A DNA stretch of 64,000 nt from Ecdyonurus torrentis (GCA_949318235.1 OX439127.1:7155534-7219533); one strand, 5' to 3'; shown: positions 1 through 13,499, numbered from the stretch's first letter. Notes: generated by a model not told the origin, from the letters alone. A program made the numbers and translations.

Positions 1-300
1 CGCTCTCTCTCTTTCTCTTTCTATATCTCTGAAGCGTATTATTAAATTTACTATATATGTGTTAAAGGCGATTTGACCCCCGATCCTATTTGAGGTTTGC
101 TGGCCATTCATATTTTAAACTGGCTGATAATATGATGATTTTCATGACTCGTTTACAAAAATAATAATAATAAAAATAATGCTTCAAAAACTACAACAAA
201 AATACTAATTGAAACATCGCTAACAAGAACTAGAAAGAGAGAGAGAGAACTTTTAGTAATTTGTAATGCCATTTGTAATGCCATACCTAAATTTATTAAA

Positions 301-655
301 GGCGTAGAACACCTTGAACAAAAAACATGTCTAATATATCCTAACATACCTAAATATCAACGTTGATTTGGCCGGAATCATTGATTTCTAATTTATTTTC
401 CATTCATCACAAAATGACAGCTGCGGGTTTGTGACGTCACAGCTCACTAGTCCATGACATAGTGAACAGGCATAATAAATAATAATAATAATATTCCACG
501 ACATGGAAACAGGCGAACTGTGACGTCACAAACCCACAGCTGTCATTTTGTGCATGGAAAATAAATTAAAAATCAATGATTCCTGCCAAATCAACGTTGA
601 TATTTAGGAATGTTAGGGTATTAGGCAAGTTTTTTTGTTCAAGGTGTTCTACGCC
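301..655. mobile_element. Small foldback element, family 1 (CRE-core MITE), copy a
   Basis: It starts GGCGTAGAACACCTTGAACA and ends with its inverse TTCAAGGTGTTCTACGCC. The arms (about 150 bp each) contain CAACGTTGATTTGGCC, AATGACAGCTGCGGGTTTGT and GTGACGTCAC. There is no coding sequence. Confidence 0.9.
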
Positions 656-905
656 TCTAAGGATTCGAAGTGTAAAAAAGAATTAAAAAAAAAAGGTAAA
701 AAATTGGTATATATATATGTAACTATATATAATTGTTTTGTTTGTTTTCTAATTTGAGTATAACAATTTTTTTATTATTTTTCTTGTAGATAAAAAAAGA
801 GGGACATGTGCTGGTTTTGTTTAATTACTATTGTAATATTGTTTATGCTTACTAACATTTTTATATATTACGTTGATAAAGCACCCACCAATAAGAATTC
901 ATTGT

Positions 906-1765
906 CTCGGTGGGACTTATGTATGTATTCATATTTTTTTTAATAAAAAAAAAACTGTTATATAACTTTCTTGTATACAGGCTATTATGCTGCATAACAT
1001 AAATATAATAATGTTATGCTAGATAATAATAAATATGACAAATTTATTATGCATTGTTATTGTTACAAATAAGGTTGTAATGAGTATTATGACCACGTTT
1101 TGCTGAGAAATTTGTCTAGCAAAGTTGTTACGTCTTTATTTTTGTCCGTGCGTATTTCAGTCATCAGTGCATGTGGATATTGCTGCTGGAAATGAGACAG
1201 CAAAATATCTTTGTGTTTTTATGTGACTGCACGTATCTTGTGCACTAAACAGCTACGACTAAGTAAGTGCTATTGTCTTATGCATCGTATAGGGTACTTG
1301 CATTCATATAAAAGTTGACGCCATATTTGCGCACTAAATAACATGAAACACATGAAAATACACATAACATGAAATACATGGTATGTGGTACGTGAATAAA
1401 AATAAAAACGTATTATTTATCCTGGCTCATTTTTAACACAATTTGTTTTCTACAGCATAATTTACGCTATTCTTCTTAAAGCCATGGACCACATAAAACA
1501 AACTGTAGTTTTTAATGAATAAACACGAAATAGGATCTTCAAATCTGATGGCAATTTTTACCAGAATTTTAATGTAGCCCCACGAGAGAGCGTAAAAATA
1601 CTGTAAAGTATGTAATTTGAGTCACTAATCACTATTCATATTTATGACGACAGAAAAATGCAAAAAAAAGTATGAAAATGTTGTGCGGGTTGCATAAATT
1701 AATGTTCTGATCACTGCTACGAGACGAGACAAACTAAAGTTATTTATGTAAGTCCCACCAAGTGT
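906..1765. mobile_element. Inverted-repeat element with TGGGACTTA ends
   Basis: TCGGTGGGACTTATGTA near 909 is inverted as TATGTAAGTCCCACCAAG near 1746. The right 280 bases are a dispersed repeat with three other copies in the window. Confidence 0.55.
1480..1765 (+). repeat. Dispersed repeat D, copy 1
   Basis: It shares GCAATTTTTACCAGAATTTT, GTAGCCCCACGAGAGAGCGT, TATGAAAATGTTGTGCGGGT and GTAAGTCCCACC with the copies near 30.96, 45.63 and 50.28 kb. Confidence 0.8.
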
Positions 1766-3129
1766 TTTGTAATATAAATATTTATGTTTTTCTCTGGTCT
1801 ATTCCTTTAATTTCTATGTTTCAATAGCAAATAGCAATATTATGTTGTACAGCATAATTATTTATGTTGTAATTTATCATCATTCATGCTACAATGACAT
1901 AAATGCAGCATAAATTTCGTAATTTTTACTTTCCGTGTGCATGCGTGCATTCATATTGATTGCATCATTATGAACCTCCTTTTTAAATGTAGATTGTATG
2001 CAATATTTAAATTGACTATCACATTCTGAAAATGACACTCCAAGCTAATATTTTTTTAACCACTGAAAAAAATTTGAAGTGGTTCAAATTTGGGGTCCAA
2101 ATATAGATTCATTAGCATTAGGGGGCGGGGCATTTGCGATAATTTGACGCTCTGTAGAGACGAGAGTTTTTAAGATAGAATTTTTTTGATTTTATTTTTG
2201 GGTACACCAGCCTGAATTTAATTTAAAGTCACAATAAAAAATTTTCACTCTTACCTTAAAGTAGTACCTCAAGTAAAATATAATAGCAACGAGCTAGCAG
2301 GTAAAATAAAAATAAATTGCTCTTTAGACCCATACAGCTTTAATGTCTTTATTTATTTGAATATAAATCATAAATAATTTTTTTTTTATTTAAGGGTTGT
2401 ATTCAAATGGCTTGCTTGAAATCTAAATTAACTGTAACTTAACTCTAACTTCCAAATTAACTGTATGACAAGGCCATTTGAAAGTTAATATAGCAAAACA
2501 GCGATGAAAAAATTTAGAACTCATGACTATCAGATAAGACGGAAATATTGAATTTTTCTTATTATTATTCACATGGGTTATACTTATTTTACGTACAAAT
2601 TGGTCGTATTTTTATTCTTGCAATCTTGCAATTTAATCTTGCATATTTAATTTAATGAAATTAATATGGTCTCTTATGGTATTTAAGTACTATTAATTTA
2701 TCAAAAAATCATTATTTAGAATCTCATGGTGACCGCCCAAAATTTTTACATTTTTGAAGGAACTTATCATCATAATGTATTACAGAGTGCAAAATTCCAG
2801 TTTTTTCTTTCTTTACAATTTTTAAGTCAAATCCCGTAGTAATTAATTTATGACATTTTCTACCGCCGAATTTGCCCACTTTTTAAGGGGTTGAATAGGG
2901 GCGCATTTGCCACAATTTGAGTTTTGAAGGTGAAAGGAGGAACTTTTAATAAAAAAATCCCCGCGGTGGATGTAAATTAAATGAGCACCTATGGTGGTGC
3001 CAATAATTAAAAGCTGAGCAAGGGTCTAAATTTTTAATTTTCAACCCTTAAGGGGTGTTTCAGAGTTGTTCAACTATGGATATAGAAGTTCTCCGATTTT
3101 GATGCAACAAACGACGTTACCAGGGTAAC

Positions 3130-3760
3130 TTGCCCTGACAAAGACAATAGTGGCCACCAAAAATGATAAAATTGACCCCTGGAGGATTTAAGGGTGCACC
3201 CCAGTGAACAAAGAGTCTCTGATTTCAGTGCAATCAACGTTGTTACCAGGATAACTTAAACCAACTAAGACACTTATGACCACCAAAATAACAAAATTGA
3301 CCCACGGAGGTTTGAAGGGTGCTACCCCTGCGTAAAAATTCTTTGATTTCAGTGCAATCAACGTTGATACTGGAAAAACTTGAACCAACTAAGACGCTGG
3401 TGCCCACTAAAAATAAAAAAAAATTGACCCCTAAAAGATTTAAGGGTGCCACCCCAGTGAACAAAAATTCTCCGATTTCAGCGCAATCAACGTTGATGCT
3501 GGGGTAACTTGAACAATCTAAGACGCTGGTGGCCACTAAAAATAACACAAATTAACTAACGGAGGATTTAAGGGTGCCGCCCCTGCGAACAAAATTCTCC
3601 GATTTCAGTGCCATCAATGTTTGTACTGGGGTAACAAGAACCAACTAAGACGCTGGTGACCACCAAAAATAGTAAAATTGACCATCAGAGGATTTAATGG
3701 TGCCACCCCTGCGAAAAAATTCTTTGATTTCAGTGCAATCAATGTTGGTACTCAGCAGGG
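3130..3760 (+). repeat. ~125-bp tandem repeat, forward block (element A)
   Basis: About five units sharing GATTTCAGTGCAATCAACGT, AACTAAGACGCTGGTG and GGTGCCACCCCTGCGAA. Short open frames across it are artefacts. Confidence 0.9.
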
Positions 3761-3924
3761 TAGGGCTGGCCATTAGACTTAGGGGGCGCTCCCCCCCGAG
3801 GCCTCTGGGGGCCACGTGGCCGGAGGCCCTTAGGAAATATGGTTAAATAAATATAAAAATTTAATATTTTTAACATGTTATCAAAAAATCCAATAAAATG
3901 TCATACATTATAAAATTATATATA

Positions 3925-3993
<69 letters not shown>

Positions 3994-4255
3994 TTATTTT
4001 CAGCATAATTATCTATGCATTTCAATATAATATATTTGTGCATATTATGCACAAATTATAAATTTCGTATTCACCCACGTCTTTTCAACCCCTCCCTCCC
4101 AGCCGCAAAAAATATAATAATTAATCTTCAACGCTACCCAAGGTAGGACTGACAATCAAGGGGCCTTATCCGCAAAAGGGGTGTAACATCCTCTTTAAAG
4201 GGCCCAAAAGCGGGCGTTACACCCTAGTTACGCCCCTTTTTTGGCCTAAGGGGCC
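3758..4255. repeat. G/C-rich repeat with (TA)n interior
   Basis: It starts at GGGTAGGGCTGGCC and includes GGAGGCCCTTAGG. A related GGTAGGACTGACAATCAA lies at 4141. About 3918-3991 is a pure (TA)n run. Likely an inserted element, family unknown. Confidence 0.35.
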
Positions 4256-5269
4256 TACAAACAGGGGAGGGGACACGTTCGCAATTGTAGACTTGCTCGT
4301 ATTGCCAGTCCAAACATGACGCTTCCTTTTAATCTGCGCGAGAGTAAATAAAAATTTAGAAATAAAAATGGGCCAATAAAAATGCTTTTTTTTCTTTCTT
4401 TCTTTTCTTTTTTTTTTTCAATCGCCACCTGTATCGGCTGCACCACGTATCACTCTTCAAATAGTTTTAATTAGCTTGATGAAAAATGTATGTTTAGTTT
4501 TAATATATGTGTGAAATGCACACAGATACTATAATATCTGTGAATAAATCATGAGCTAATAATTTTTTTTCAATATTTTTACTCACTAATTTTACATCAC
4601 TTGAAATACTATAACGTACATATGTAACCCAGAGTAGGCCAAATAGATAGGAGGATGAGGGGACATTACTCCCGGGCGCAAGAGTAACAAGGGCGCACGG
4701 GCGATGAGTAACAAATAAAAATAAATTAAACTACTATAAAACAGCCTAAAAAACAAAAGCATAAGAAATTGAATGCACAATCTGTAAAATAGTACAGTCT
4801 TTATTTGATGTCAGCGATTTGTATGTAAAATGATATAAAATTTAATTTTATATAATTTTTCTAAAGTTTTTTTATACTTGAACGCATATTTAGCAAGTAA
4901 CAGATACAACTTGAAGCTTTTCGTGCGCAAAATTTTACCGGATCCACTTTTATTAAATTTTAAAACGATTTTGTTTTATGGACAAAAAAATGTTAATCGC
5001 ATATTTAAATAACATGGGTAAATTGTCGAGTTTTTTTCTTGCAAATTTGTTCTGGATAAATCTGAAAGCTCAATATTCAGAACAAAAGTTTTTATCTTTG
5101 AGAAAAAATGTATTTTTAAAAATTTCAGTCATTTAGAATGTTTTTTGTATTAAAAAAATAAACACCTTTCCTTAGTTTTATACTCAACCGATGAAAAAAA
5201 TTATAAATTTGAATTACTTAAATTGTAATAGAAATTTTTTTAATTACACTAATTTTGCATTTTCTGCCA

Positions 5270-6060
5270 AAAAGGGGCGTATTCCCAAAAAAAATCGTGC
5301 CTAGAAGGTTTTAAGGGTGCCACACCTGTAAACAAAAATTCATCGATTTCAAAGCAATAAATCTTCCAGGAGTCAAATCTACCATTTTTTGTGGTCACCA
5401 TCATCTTAGTTGGTGCACGTTACGCCAGTACATACATTATTGATTGCACTGAAATCGGATTTTTTTTCGCAGGGGAGGCACCCTGAAATCCTCCGTGCGT
5501 CAATTTTGCTATTTTTGGTGGTCACCAGCTTCTTCGTTGGTTCAAGTTATTAAAGTACAATCGTTGATTCCACTGAATTAGGAGACTTTTTCTTCACTGG
5601 GGTGGCACCCTTAAATCTTTCAATGGTCAATTTTTCAATTTTTGGTGGTCACCAGTGTCTTAGTTGGTTTAAGTTACCCCCGTACCATTGTTGATTGCAC
5701 TGAAATCAAAGAATTTTTTTTACAGGAGTTGCACCCTTAAAAATCTTTGTGGGTCAATTTTATTATTTTTGGTGGTCAGCAGCGTCTTAGTTGCTTCAAG
5801 TTACCCCAGTATTAACGTTGATTACACTGAAATCAAAGAATGTTTTTCGCAGGGGTGGCACCCTTTAATTCTCCGTGAGCCGATTTCGTTATTTTTAATA
5901 GTCACCATCGTCCTAATTGGTTCAAATTACCTCAGCAACAACGTTGATTGGACTGAAATTGGAGACTTTTGTTCACTAGGGTGGCACCCTTGAGTCCTTC
6001 AGGGGTCAATTTTATCATTTTTGGTGGTCACCATTGTCTTTGTCAGGGCAAGTTACCCTG
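5270..6060 (-). repeat. ~125-bp tandem repeat, inverted block (element A)
   Basis: About six units in reverse orientation relative to 3130-3760, with AGTTACCCCAGTA and ATTGCACTGAAATCGGAG. Confidence 0.9.
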
Positions 6061-6537
6061 GTAACGTCGTTTGATGCATTAAAATCGGAGAACTTCTTCA
6101 TCCATATATTTGAACAACCCTGAAACACCCCTTAAGTGTTGAAAATTAAAAATTTAGATTCTTGCTCAGCTTTTAATTATTAGCACCGCCATAGATGCTC
6201 ATTTAATTTACATCCACCGCGTTTTTTTTTTTATTAAAAGTTCCTCCTTTCACCATTAAAACTCAAAAAAGTGCAAAAGCGACCCTATTTAACCCTTTAA
6301 ATGACGTAAAAGTGTGCAAATTCAGGAGTTGAAAATGTCATAAACTAAAAGAAGAAGGTTTTTTCTCTATACCCTGTAAGTTACATGACCCTGGTTTGAT
6401 TTTAACGAGATCAAATAAAATGGTCCTTCGGGTCATAATTCACATGCCTTGTATTGCTTTACAGACTTCTCTCCACTATTTGAGATTATTGATTAAGAGG
6501 GGGCGCGGTCGTGTCGGAATCGATAAGGCCACGTCAC

Positions 6538-6690
6538 TGCAGTGTTACCAACTCTTGGGAAATTTCCCATCTTGAGGGATTTTTTGACCCATTGTGTGTG
6601 GGAAGTAGGGAATTTTAGCCATAAAGTGGGAATTTTTATCCCTCAAAATAGAAAATTATTATTCTCGGGTTGGCATCACTGAGTCCATCA
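6538..6690. mobile_element. Small inverted-repeat element (CAGTGTTACCAACTC ends)
   Basis: CAGTGTTACCAACTCTTGGG at 6539 pairs with CTCGGGTTGGCATCACTG near 6675. It lies at the right end of foldback element A. Confidence 0.55.
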
Positions 6691-7026
6691 CTGAATGATG
6701 TCTATGTATGTCTTTTTTTGTTTACAAACACAAAGTTATAGTCTGCTCTTAAACATGTCTATAATATTTCTAATTTAATTCTGTTTTATTGCAATTAAAA
6801 CAATAAATAATATGTAATAATTTGTTCTACATAATTATTACTGTTTCTGCATTAGTTATTATGTTTTATTACAATTATAATGAAGTTCTCTGAACAGATA
6901 ATTCACATATCATGCAATGACATCATACATACATGCATTAATCAATAAAAGGAAAATATATGTAAGTAAACAATAACTTAAGAGTTTGTGTCATATTTTG
7001 ATGGGGCGATATATAAATAGTATGTA

Positions 7027-7150
7027 CAGCTCTGGCCAAAAGGTTGAGAAGGTTTTGTACAGGCAAGTTGGAACCACACTATGTTATAATATGTATGGGA
7101 AACGCTGTGGCTTCCGCTGCCCCATTCTTAAACTTTTTGCCAGAGAGCTG
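7027..7150. mobile_element. Small mariner-type MITE (CAGCTCTGGCC ends), copy 1
   Basis: The element CAGCTCTGGCCAAAAGGTT...CAGAGAGCTG is flanked by TA on both sides, as Tc1/mariner elements are. About 124 bp. Confidence 0.85.
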
Positions 7151-8301
7151 TAATTTTCGTTGCATTTATGTTAAAAGTTAACGCCATTAGAAGTGAGTAC
7201 CTGGTGAGTAATAAATAACGGGAAAATATAAAATTTAAAACAATTTTATAGGTTCGATTCATATTGTTGTATTAGTGGCAATGGAAACTCGGTTATTAAA
7301 GCCCCATAATGGTGAACAGATTGCCGAGGCAAGGGCGACTGACTATAGAAAAGTTGATTAAGTGGTTGATTGAACATGAACTCAAACTAAATGCACTTAG
7401 ACGCACTATACTAGGGTAATGAATAACGCATATTGCTTAGCATCATATAAGACAAAAGTTTGTGGCTATTTTCTCTGCACAATTAGTTCGTATGCATATG
7501 ACTTATGAGAATACATAGAAGACATACCGGTACACATTAATTATTAAAATGATCGATTTTTGATTTTGTAAATTCAAGTTATGTTCAAGGATTCAATAGC
7601 TTTATAGTGACTATAGGTAATTAGTAAGTCCAATAATAAAATCTTAATAGTTAAGTTTCTAATTGTATTGTATGTGTACAATAATGTATAATACAAAAAT
7701 TAATATATTACTCTACAGTTCAGCAGCAACATTTATTTATATACTGTATAAAAACAAACTGACCACTCTTTTATTGTATGCTTTATTGTACAGTGATTAT
7801 ACTGCATATCATATAATAGTTAAAATGTTCAGCATAATTTACTTATAATATGTTATAACAAGCCATTAACATTTGTGCCTAACTATTCAATTTAAAATGT
7901 AGTATCAATTGTGTACATACTTTATTTATAGATTTTTACTATGTAAAGTACCTTTTTTCTAATCACAAAACCTTTATAACTTAGGTTGCTGCCAATGAAT
8001 TAATAGTCAAAATTAGGTAATTTGTTTTTACAGTAATTCTTTCTGCGTTATTTATATATCCAGTGCAGTGCAAAAAAAACTGTGATTTTTTAATAAATAA
8101 ATTAAATAGTAATAATGTTTTTAATTTCATTAAACTTTTAAATTTGACTTATGAGTTGACACTTATATTTGACTTTTAACATTTCCAGGTTTTAAGCTCC
8201 CCATAAAATTATCAAAGAAGTAATTAAGTAAGGTTAAGTAGGCACTGCTGCTATTTCTATCTATTATTGCCATATTAAATACATACCATATAAAATACGG
8301 T

Positions 8302-8479
8302 AGGGAGGGAGGGAGGGAGGGAGGGAGGGAGGGAGGGAGGGAGGGAGGGAGGGAGGGAGGGAGGGAGGGAGGGAGGGAGGGAGGGAGGGAGGGAGGGAGG
8401 GAGGGAGGGAGGGAGGGAGGGAGGGAGGGAGGGAGGGAGGGAGGGAGGGAGGGAGGGAGGGAGGGAGGGAGGGAGGGAG
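8302..8479. repeat. (GGGA)n microsatellite, about 44 units
   Basis: A nearly pure GGGA run. The G-rich + strand could form G-quadruplexes. The long Pro-Ser open frame on the other strand is a repeat artefact. Confidence 0.98.
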
Positions 8480-9310
8480 TCACTTAGGCTAAATTATATA
8501 ACATAAATAAGATAGAAAAATTTTACTGAACATAGTTGCTTTTGATTTTACAGTGCAATGCGTATCTGGCTAAGGAAGCTGATTCGCCTTTAGATCGTGT
8601 ACGAGAAGAAAGACGAGGGCTACACGTTGCTGCCCCTTGCTGCTCACTGAGTTGCTGGTGCATGTGAATAGGGCTGACAAAGACCTACAACCTGCAGACG
8701 TCACTTAGTGGTCATGAAACGCACGCAGATTGTCCATGTAAGTCACACATAACACTTTTGTATCTTAGACCTCAAATAATCAAATAGACACCTTAGAGGT
8801 TCTAATTTTTTTCCGTGTACAATAAGAATCAAAGGCACACGGTTAAAATAACTACGTAATAATTATGCTAATAAATATTAGGAAAAAACCGTCTTTGCGA
8901 TAGTTGATATTTAAAAAGAATTGCCCATTCACTAACAATTATGCTGGTCCATTTTTAAGCACAATTTCTCCAATACAACATAAATTATGCTATACTGCAT
9001 AATAAATATGTTATATAGCATAAATATTATGATGTTCTAACTTAGCATTAATTGTACTTGTTATGTTATATACGCTTAATTTGCAAGTGTAAAAATACTA
9101 AGCTACATTTTTTGAGCATTGATCCTGTTAACAGCTTGAATTAGTTTATCTCAATTATGTAAGAAAAAAATCCCAATATTATTCACTACTCCCGTTAAAA
9201 GTCACCGCAATATGTGAACATTAAATATAACAAGTGTCAAGTACAGGAATATTACACATTTTGCAGGTTAAAAATACATATAGCAATTTTTGTGAGGGCT
9301 TCTCGCAGGA
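8480..9310 (+). repeat. Duplicated segment, copy 1 (carries mib pseudo-exon)
   Basis: It is collinear with 19398-20250: the pseudo-exon, then CTCAAATAATCA, AAAATAACTACGTAATAATT, TATGCTGTACAGCATAA-type palindromes and GTCACCGCA. The left edge is a GGGA repeat in both copies. Confidence 0.8.
8554..8737 (+). pseudogene. mib1: Decayed mind bomb ankyrin-repeat exon, copy 1
   Basis: After a TTTTACAG acceptor the frame reads SAMRIWLRKLIRL, stop, IVYEKKDEGYTLLPLAAH, matching the mind bomb ankyrin stretch that I recall as SAMRVLLSKL then DEKKDDGYTALHLAAL. After a frameshift, HLVVMKRTQIVHV matches HLAVERQHTQIV. The exon ends at a GTAAGT donor (8738). Mind bomb is an E3 ligase that ubiquitinates Notch ligands. 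Stops and frameshifts make this a pseudo-exon. It sits in a duplicated segment of about 850 bp. Confidence 0.65.
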
Positions 9311-9319
9311 TTTGATTGA

Positions 9320-10119
9320 TCAAAAAATGAATATCTAAAGTGGTAATTAAAAACATCACACTGTCTTCTATTAAAAGAATCTTATCTACTAAACACATAG
9401 AAATATTGCCAATTTAATATTTTACATTATAAAAATTTATGAAACAGCTTTTTATTTTATTATTACTGCAATATACGGTTCAGAGATATTATAATAAAGT
9501 GGTTCAACATTGAAGTTCTAATATATACTTATTAGAATAGGGGACAAATTTTTGCGGTACTTTGACACTCTGTTGTGACGAGAGTTTTTGAGATAGAATT
9601 ATGTAGATTTCATTTTTGTGTACATAGGTCCGATTTCTGTTTAAAATCAAAATAGGAAAAATACACACCTACCCTAAAAAAGTATCTTGAATTTTAAGTT
9701 CCTCTAATATACAGATTGTTAGAAATTAGTTCGATCCTACTGTGTGTGGCGATCCTATTGCTCTCTATATTGTATGAGAATGAAAGCTTTGTTATTGCTT
9801 GAAAAAGCCAAACGTTGATTAAAGTTATGCCTGTTTTTATGTCTAAAAAATTCAATTTTGATTGCCACATTAAATAATTAATCTCGTTTTTACCTGGGAA
9901 GGAAAATTATTGTTGGTTAATTAAAGATTTACTAACACTGAAAAATATGGCTATTTATTACGTTGAGCAAAGTGAAATAAATGATAAACTGAGTTACAAT
10001 ACCAAACTTTTCATTATTATGGGTCAAGAATGATTAGCCAAACATGAGACACTATATTACTAAACACGCAAGCGCGTATATGTTGCCTTTTTTTTATTTA
10101 GTGTGCTTCTATACCACCG

Positions 10120-10120
<1 letters not shown>
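9320..10120. other. Non-coding stretch, nothing recognised
   Basis: AT-rich, without open frames or clear repeats apart from similarity of 9500-9680 to 2070-2270 (TTTGACACTCTGTTGTGACG against TTTGACGCTCTGTAGAGACG), a diverged dispersed repeat. Confidence 0.4.
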
Positions 10121-10122
<2 letters not shown>

Positions 10123-10165
<43 letters not shown>

Positions 10166-10166
10166 T
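10123..10166. repeat. (CA)n then (TA)n microsatellite
   Basis: A CA run passes into a TA run just outside the Gypsy-like remnant. Confidence 0.95.
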
Positions 10167-10405
10167 TATTAAACATATTACGAGTGTACATACACAACCC
10201 AATATTGTAACGATATGAAAACTTGAATGACAAAAAAAAATGTTTATACATGATATTGTTATTTTGATTCAGAGAGTTTAGAATGAAATAAAAAAAACAT
10301 TAAAAACTATGAAGTTATGACTTTCTCCTTGTTCGCAAGTGAAAGGCAAGATGAGGAAAGGTGTCATAATTTTATTGAGTATTTTGAGAAGCATGGGACT
10401 GTTGC

Positions 10406-10945
10406 TCAGTTTGTATGGCAGTCTGGAATGGTGATGGTGTTAAATACGGCTTCATTTGATCTGCATTTCTTTTCCCAGCAGATTTTTCTTCTAGATTTTC
10501 GAGTTGATAAGTTTGTCGTTTTTAAGACAAGATATCTGACTTTAAAAGGATTAATAAGTCTGTGTTTATTGTACTGTTTAGAATGCTTTACTCTGGCTCG
10601 CTCGCACTTTCCTGCTGATGTATATGTTGATTTCATCGCTTTTTCTAAACCACGGACATATTCATTAGGATCTTTATTATATACTTTGTTATGTTTAACT
10701 GGTTTAAAAGAATATCTTAGTTCATAACCAAATGTTAGAGCCCCAGGTGAATAACCTATGGAGCTTTTAGTTGCAGTTCTTATTGCAAATGCAATGAAAT
10801 TTAAATTAGCATCCCATTCTAGCGTATTGCATATATGACTGGATATCTGGTCGTCTACTATTACGAATGCGTATTCGTTCAATTTTGCAGATCTTGGGAG
10901 CGGACCAATGAGATCACATGAGACATTTTTCCCTGGAATGCACAT
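10406..10945 (-). pseudogene. Integrase remnant with internal deletion (Gypsy-like element)
   Basis: The 179-residue frame opens with SCDLIGPLPRSAKLNEYAFV (start of the rve integrase core, first catalytic Asp) and jumps to LNFIAFAIRTATKSSIGYSP, which belongs near the end of the core. The middle, with the second Asp, is deleted. The C-terminus is basic. A dead copy; the upstream zinc-binding H2C2 region is also missing because a different segment occupies 10960-11450. Confidence 0.75.
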
Positions 10946-10959
10946 ATAATTACTACCTA

Positions 10960-11450
10960 ATGAACTTTAAGGTGCTATCCCACACAACACAGACTGGGAT
11001 ATTATACATATAATATATGTATTTTATATTAGTATACCAATGGAAAATATATGTATAAAATCCATTTGAAAAAGGTATGTTGATGGTATGAGAAACGTTT
11101 AAACGTCCTATACCGAGCGTATATCAAACGTTTAAATGTAAATCAAAAGTAAATGTATACCATACATATAATATACATATGGGTGGTAGATGCTTTTTTA
11201 AGCAAAAATTTAAAATATAATTGTATTTTAATTTATGTGGCTCTAGCTCCAACTCTGATACATACCCAACACATATCGTTATAGATAACGGCTCACTTAG
11301 TGTTTAGCACTTACCATACTGCAGCGGACTTTTGTATTACTATATTTTAATATGTCAAGTTGGGTATATAAGCTTCAAGCTTTGTGGTACCTGACGGTAG
11401 TGAGTTTTAATGACTGTATTATTAAATTCTTTTGAGTATTTTATTTTTTT
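10960..11450 (+). repeat. LTR-like dispersed segment interrupting the Gypsy-like element
   Basis: It lies between the RNase H and integrase remnants. Its 3' part (about 11270-11420) matches the reverse complement of 43860-43990, and its 5' part resembles 43400-43560. It holds TATATAAG followed by GGTACCTGACGGTAGTG, which looks like a core promoter, as in an LTR. It may be a solo LTR or LTR fragment of another family, in opposite orientation to its host. Confidence 0.5.
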
Positions 11451-11454
11451 ACAG

Positions 11455-12400
11455 CCCAAAGTATTGCTAATAACTCAAGCTCAGTGATGGAATATTTTTC
11501 TTCGCACGTGTTGAGAGTACGTGATGCAAAAGTGACAGGATGCATCCTGTTATCACCTATTTGTTTTACATCGCAACTAAGTCCTTATTGACTTGCGTCC
11601 CACTGTAGAATGAATGGTTTTAACATATCAGGGAGAGCCATTATAGTAGCAAAAGAAATAGTGTCTTTTAGCATTTGAAATGCTTTCTGTTTTTAGAGCC
11701 CCTCTTCGAACGTGTAGTTTTACAGTGAGTGGTTTTGCTATCATACTGAACCCTGGGATATAGCTTCTGTAGAAACTTAGCATGTCTAGCCATTGCAATT
11801 TGTGATATTTAGGTGTTTTGTATTGTTAAATGGCTCTGACCTTATCAGGATGAGGCGACATTTATCCTTCCTTAAAAGTATGACCCAATACTTATACACT
11901 TTCGCATCCAAATTGCACTTTATTATAGTTGATAGTGAACCCAGCCTTATGCATCTTTTCAAACACAGTTCGAAGATGTTGGTGGTGTAAGTCCCACGAA
12001 TCAAAGAAAATGATGAAGTCATCTTGAAAAGCTATAGCAAACTTATATAGAGATTAACCTAACACTCTATTTATAGTTTATTGAAAGAAAAAGCTAGCAT
12101 TATAACTAGGCCGAAACGTAGTCGTTTAAAACGAAATGTACCATGGTGAGTGAAGAACGCTGTGTAATCCTTACTGATCTCCGCAATTTTTAATTGGTTA
12201 TAACGACTTGAGCAATCTAAAGAGGATACAACTTTAGCTTTAGCTAACTGTGCAAGTATGAAGTCTATATCTGGGAGAAAATAATTAAAAATTCGGCTAC
12301 AGCTATTGACTTCTTTCGCGTCAATGGACAGTCTATAGTTTTTAGGATTTCGGCTGTCGTTGGAATAGCATTGTTTTGCCACAACCACTAAATTGAACGC
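11455..12400 (-). pseudogene. Reverse transcriptase and RNase H remnant (Gypsy-like element)
   Basis: At 12071-12388 the - strand reads NYRLSIDAKEVN, then VVSSLDCSSRYNQLKI and HGTFRFKRLRFGL, the RT fingers and palm. From about 12020 downward it continues QDDFIIFFDSWDLHHQHL (the YxDD box, here FQDD), LGHTFKEG, LSFYRSYIPGFSMIAKPLT and, in RNase H, FASRTLNTCEEKYSITELEL followed by LAILWAVK. In-frame stops occur at least four times. The order and spacing match Ty3/Gypsy pol. Confidence 0.85.
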
Positions 12401-13499
12401 TCACTCAGATACACACTCTTCTATAATGTGGTCCGCTAGAAGTTGATGGAGCTAGTAATCAATAATACCCATTCTTGTTTTATTGTGTATACGTAACTTA
12501 GCCTTGTGTGGTTTTACACCTGGTTTTAATACAATCTCTTGTTCCACAATATCAACCATGCCAGACTCTTATAGAACTAATTTTTCTTACAAAACTCAGT
12601 TTGAATTTTTCTTAATTCTTCTCTTTCTTCTGCATTACATTTTTAATTCCGAAGTAATTAAATAGACCCTTCGATGCATCGTCAATATCTGTGTTGTTGA
12701 CTTCAATATCAGATTTTTTTAGTTTACTATTGAATTAAAATAATTGGTTAAAAAAGAAATTATAATAATATGCATTTGAAGCAGTATCAATATTAATATT
12801 CATCCTTGTAAGGAACTTTCTGCGTAAAATATTGTCTTTGTTTCAGTTTCGGAGAATATAAAAATATTGAGTGTGATGACCTGTAGACCACTCTATATTG
12901 CAGCTAGCTATAACTTATTTTTTAGTAATGTCTTGGGCTAACTACTTCTCTGTCATGATAAAATGTTTGTCCATTGTTATTCTTAATTTTATTTGCAACT
13001 TCATTACTTATAAAACTATTTGATTCATCTGTATCACAAAGACAATAGAAATTTTTATCAAAATTTTTGCATTTTTAAAGTGGTTCAGAATTTGGTATTG
13101 CTTCATTTAACTTGTTAACGACGAAATGTCATGTATGGTGAGAGTTGCTCCAGCCTGCAAATACATTATATAAAAATTATTAGTATATTCATTTAATATC
13201 TGTTGTTTTAATTCCTATATTTTTAAATACTTTCTATTTGACTTCTTATTTTTGTTTGATTTAAACTTATTGCAACCTTTTTCAGAAACAAAACTTTGTT
13301 TTATATTCATATGTACTTTAGTATTATTCTCTTTATTCTCTCTACCATATTCATTTTGATTGAACGAATGATTTAATTTACCCTCACAATTGATCTTATC
13401 TATAGTGAGGAAACCAGCTAGTTTTTTGGACTCAAGGGTCTAAGAGCAAAGAGAGCTGTCTCTTCTGTCACTCTTGAATCTCACACGTCTGGGTGAGTC

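Larger units (their letters stand above)
2830..6535. mobile_element. Foldback element A, about 3.7 kb, related to element B
   Basis: Positions 2870-3180 and 6000-6320 are inverted copies. Between them a ~125-bp tandem repeat runs forward at 3130-3760 and reversed at 5270-6060. The same repeat forms element B in intron 2. The right end matches element B as far as GGTCGTGTCGG (about 6520). The long (TA)n and unrelated sequence in the middle are later insertions or loop. Confidence 0.75.

Noticed and set aside
5688..5993. 101-residue hydrophobic frame
   Set aside because: A reading of the 125-bp repeat; equivalent frames occur in every repeat block.
8163..8483. Pro-Ser-Leu-Pro repeat protein
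   Set aside because: Translation of the GGGA microsatellite.
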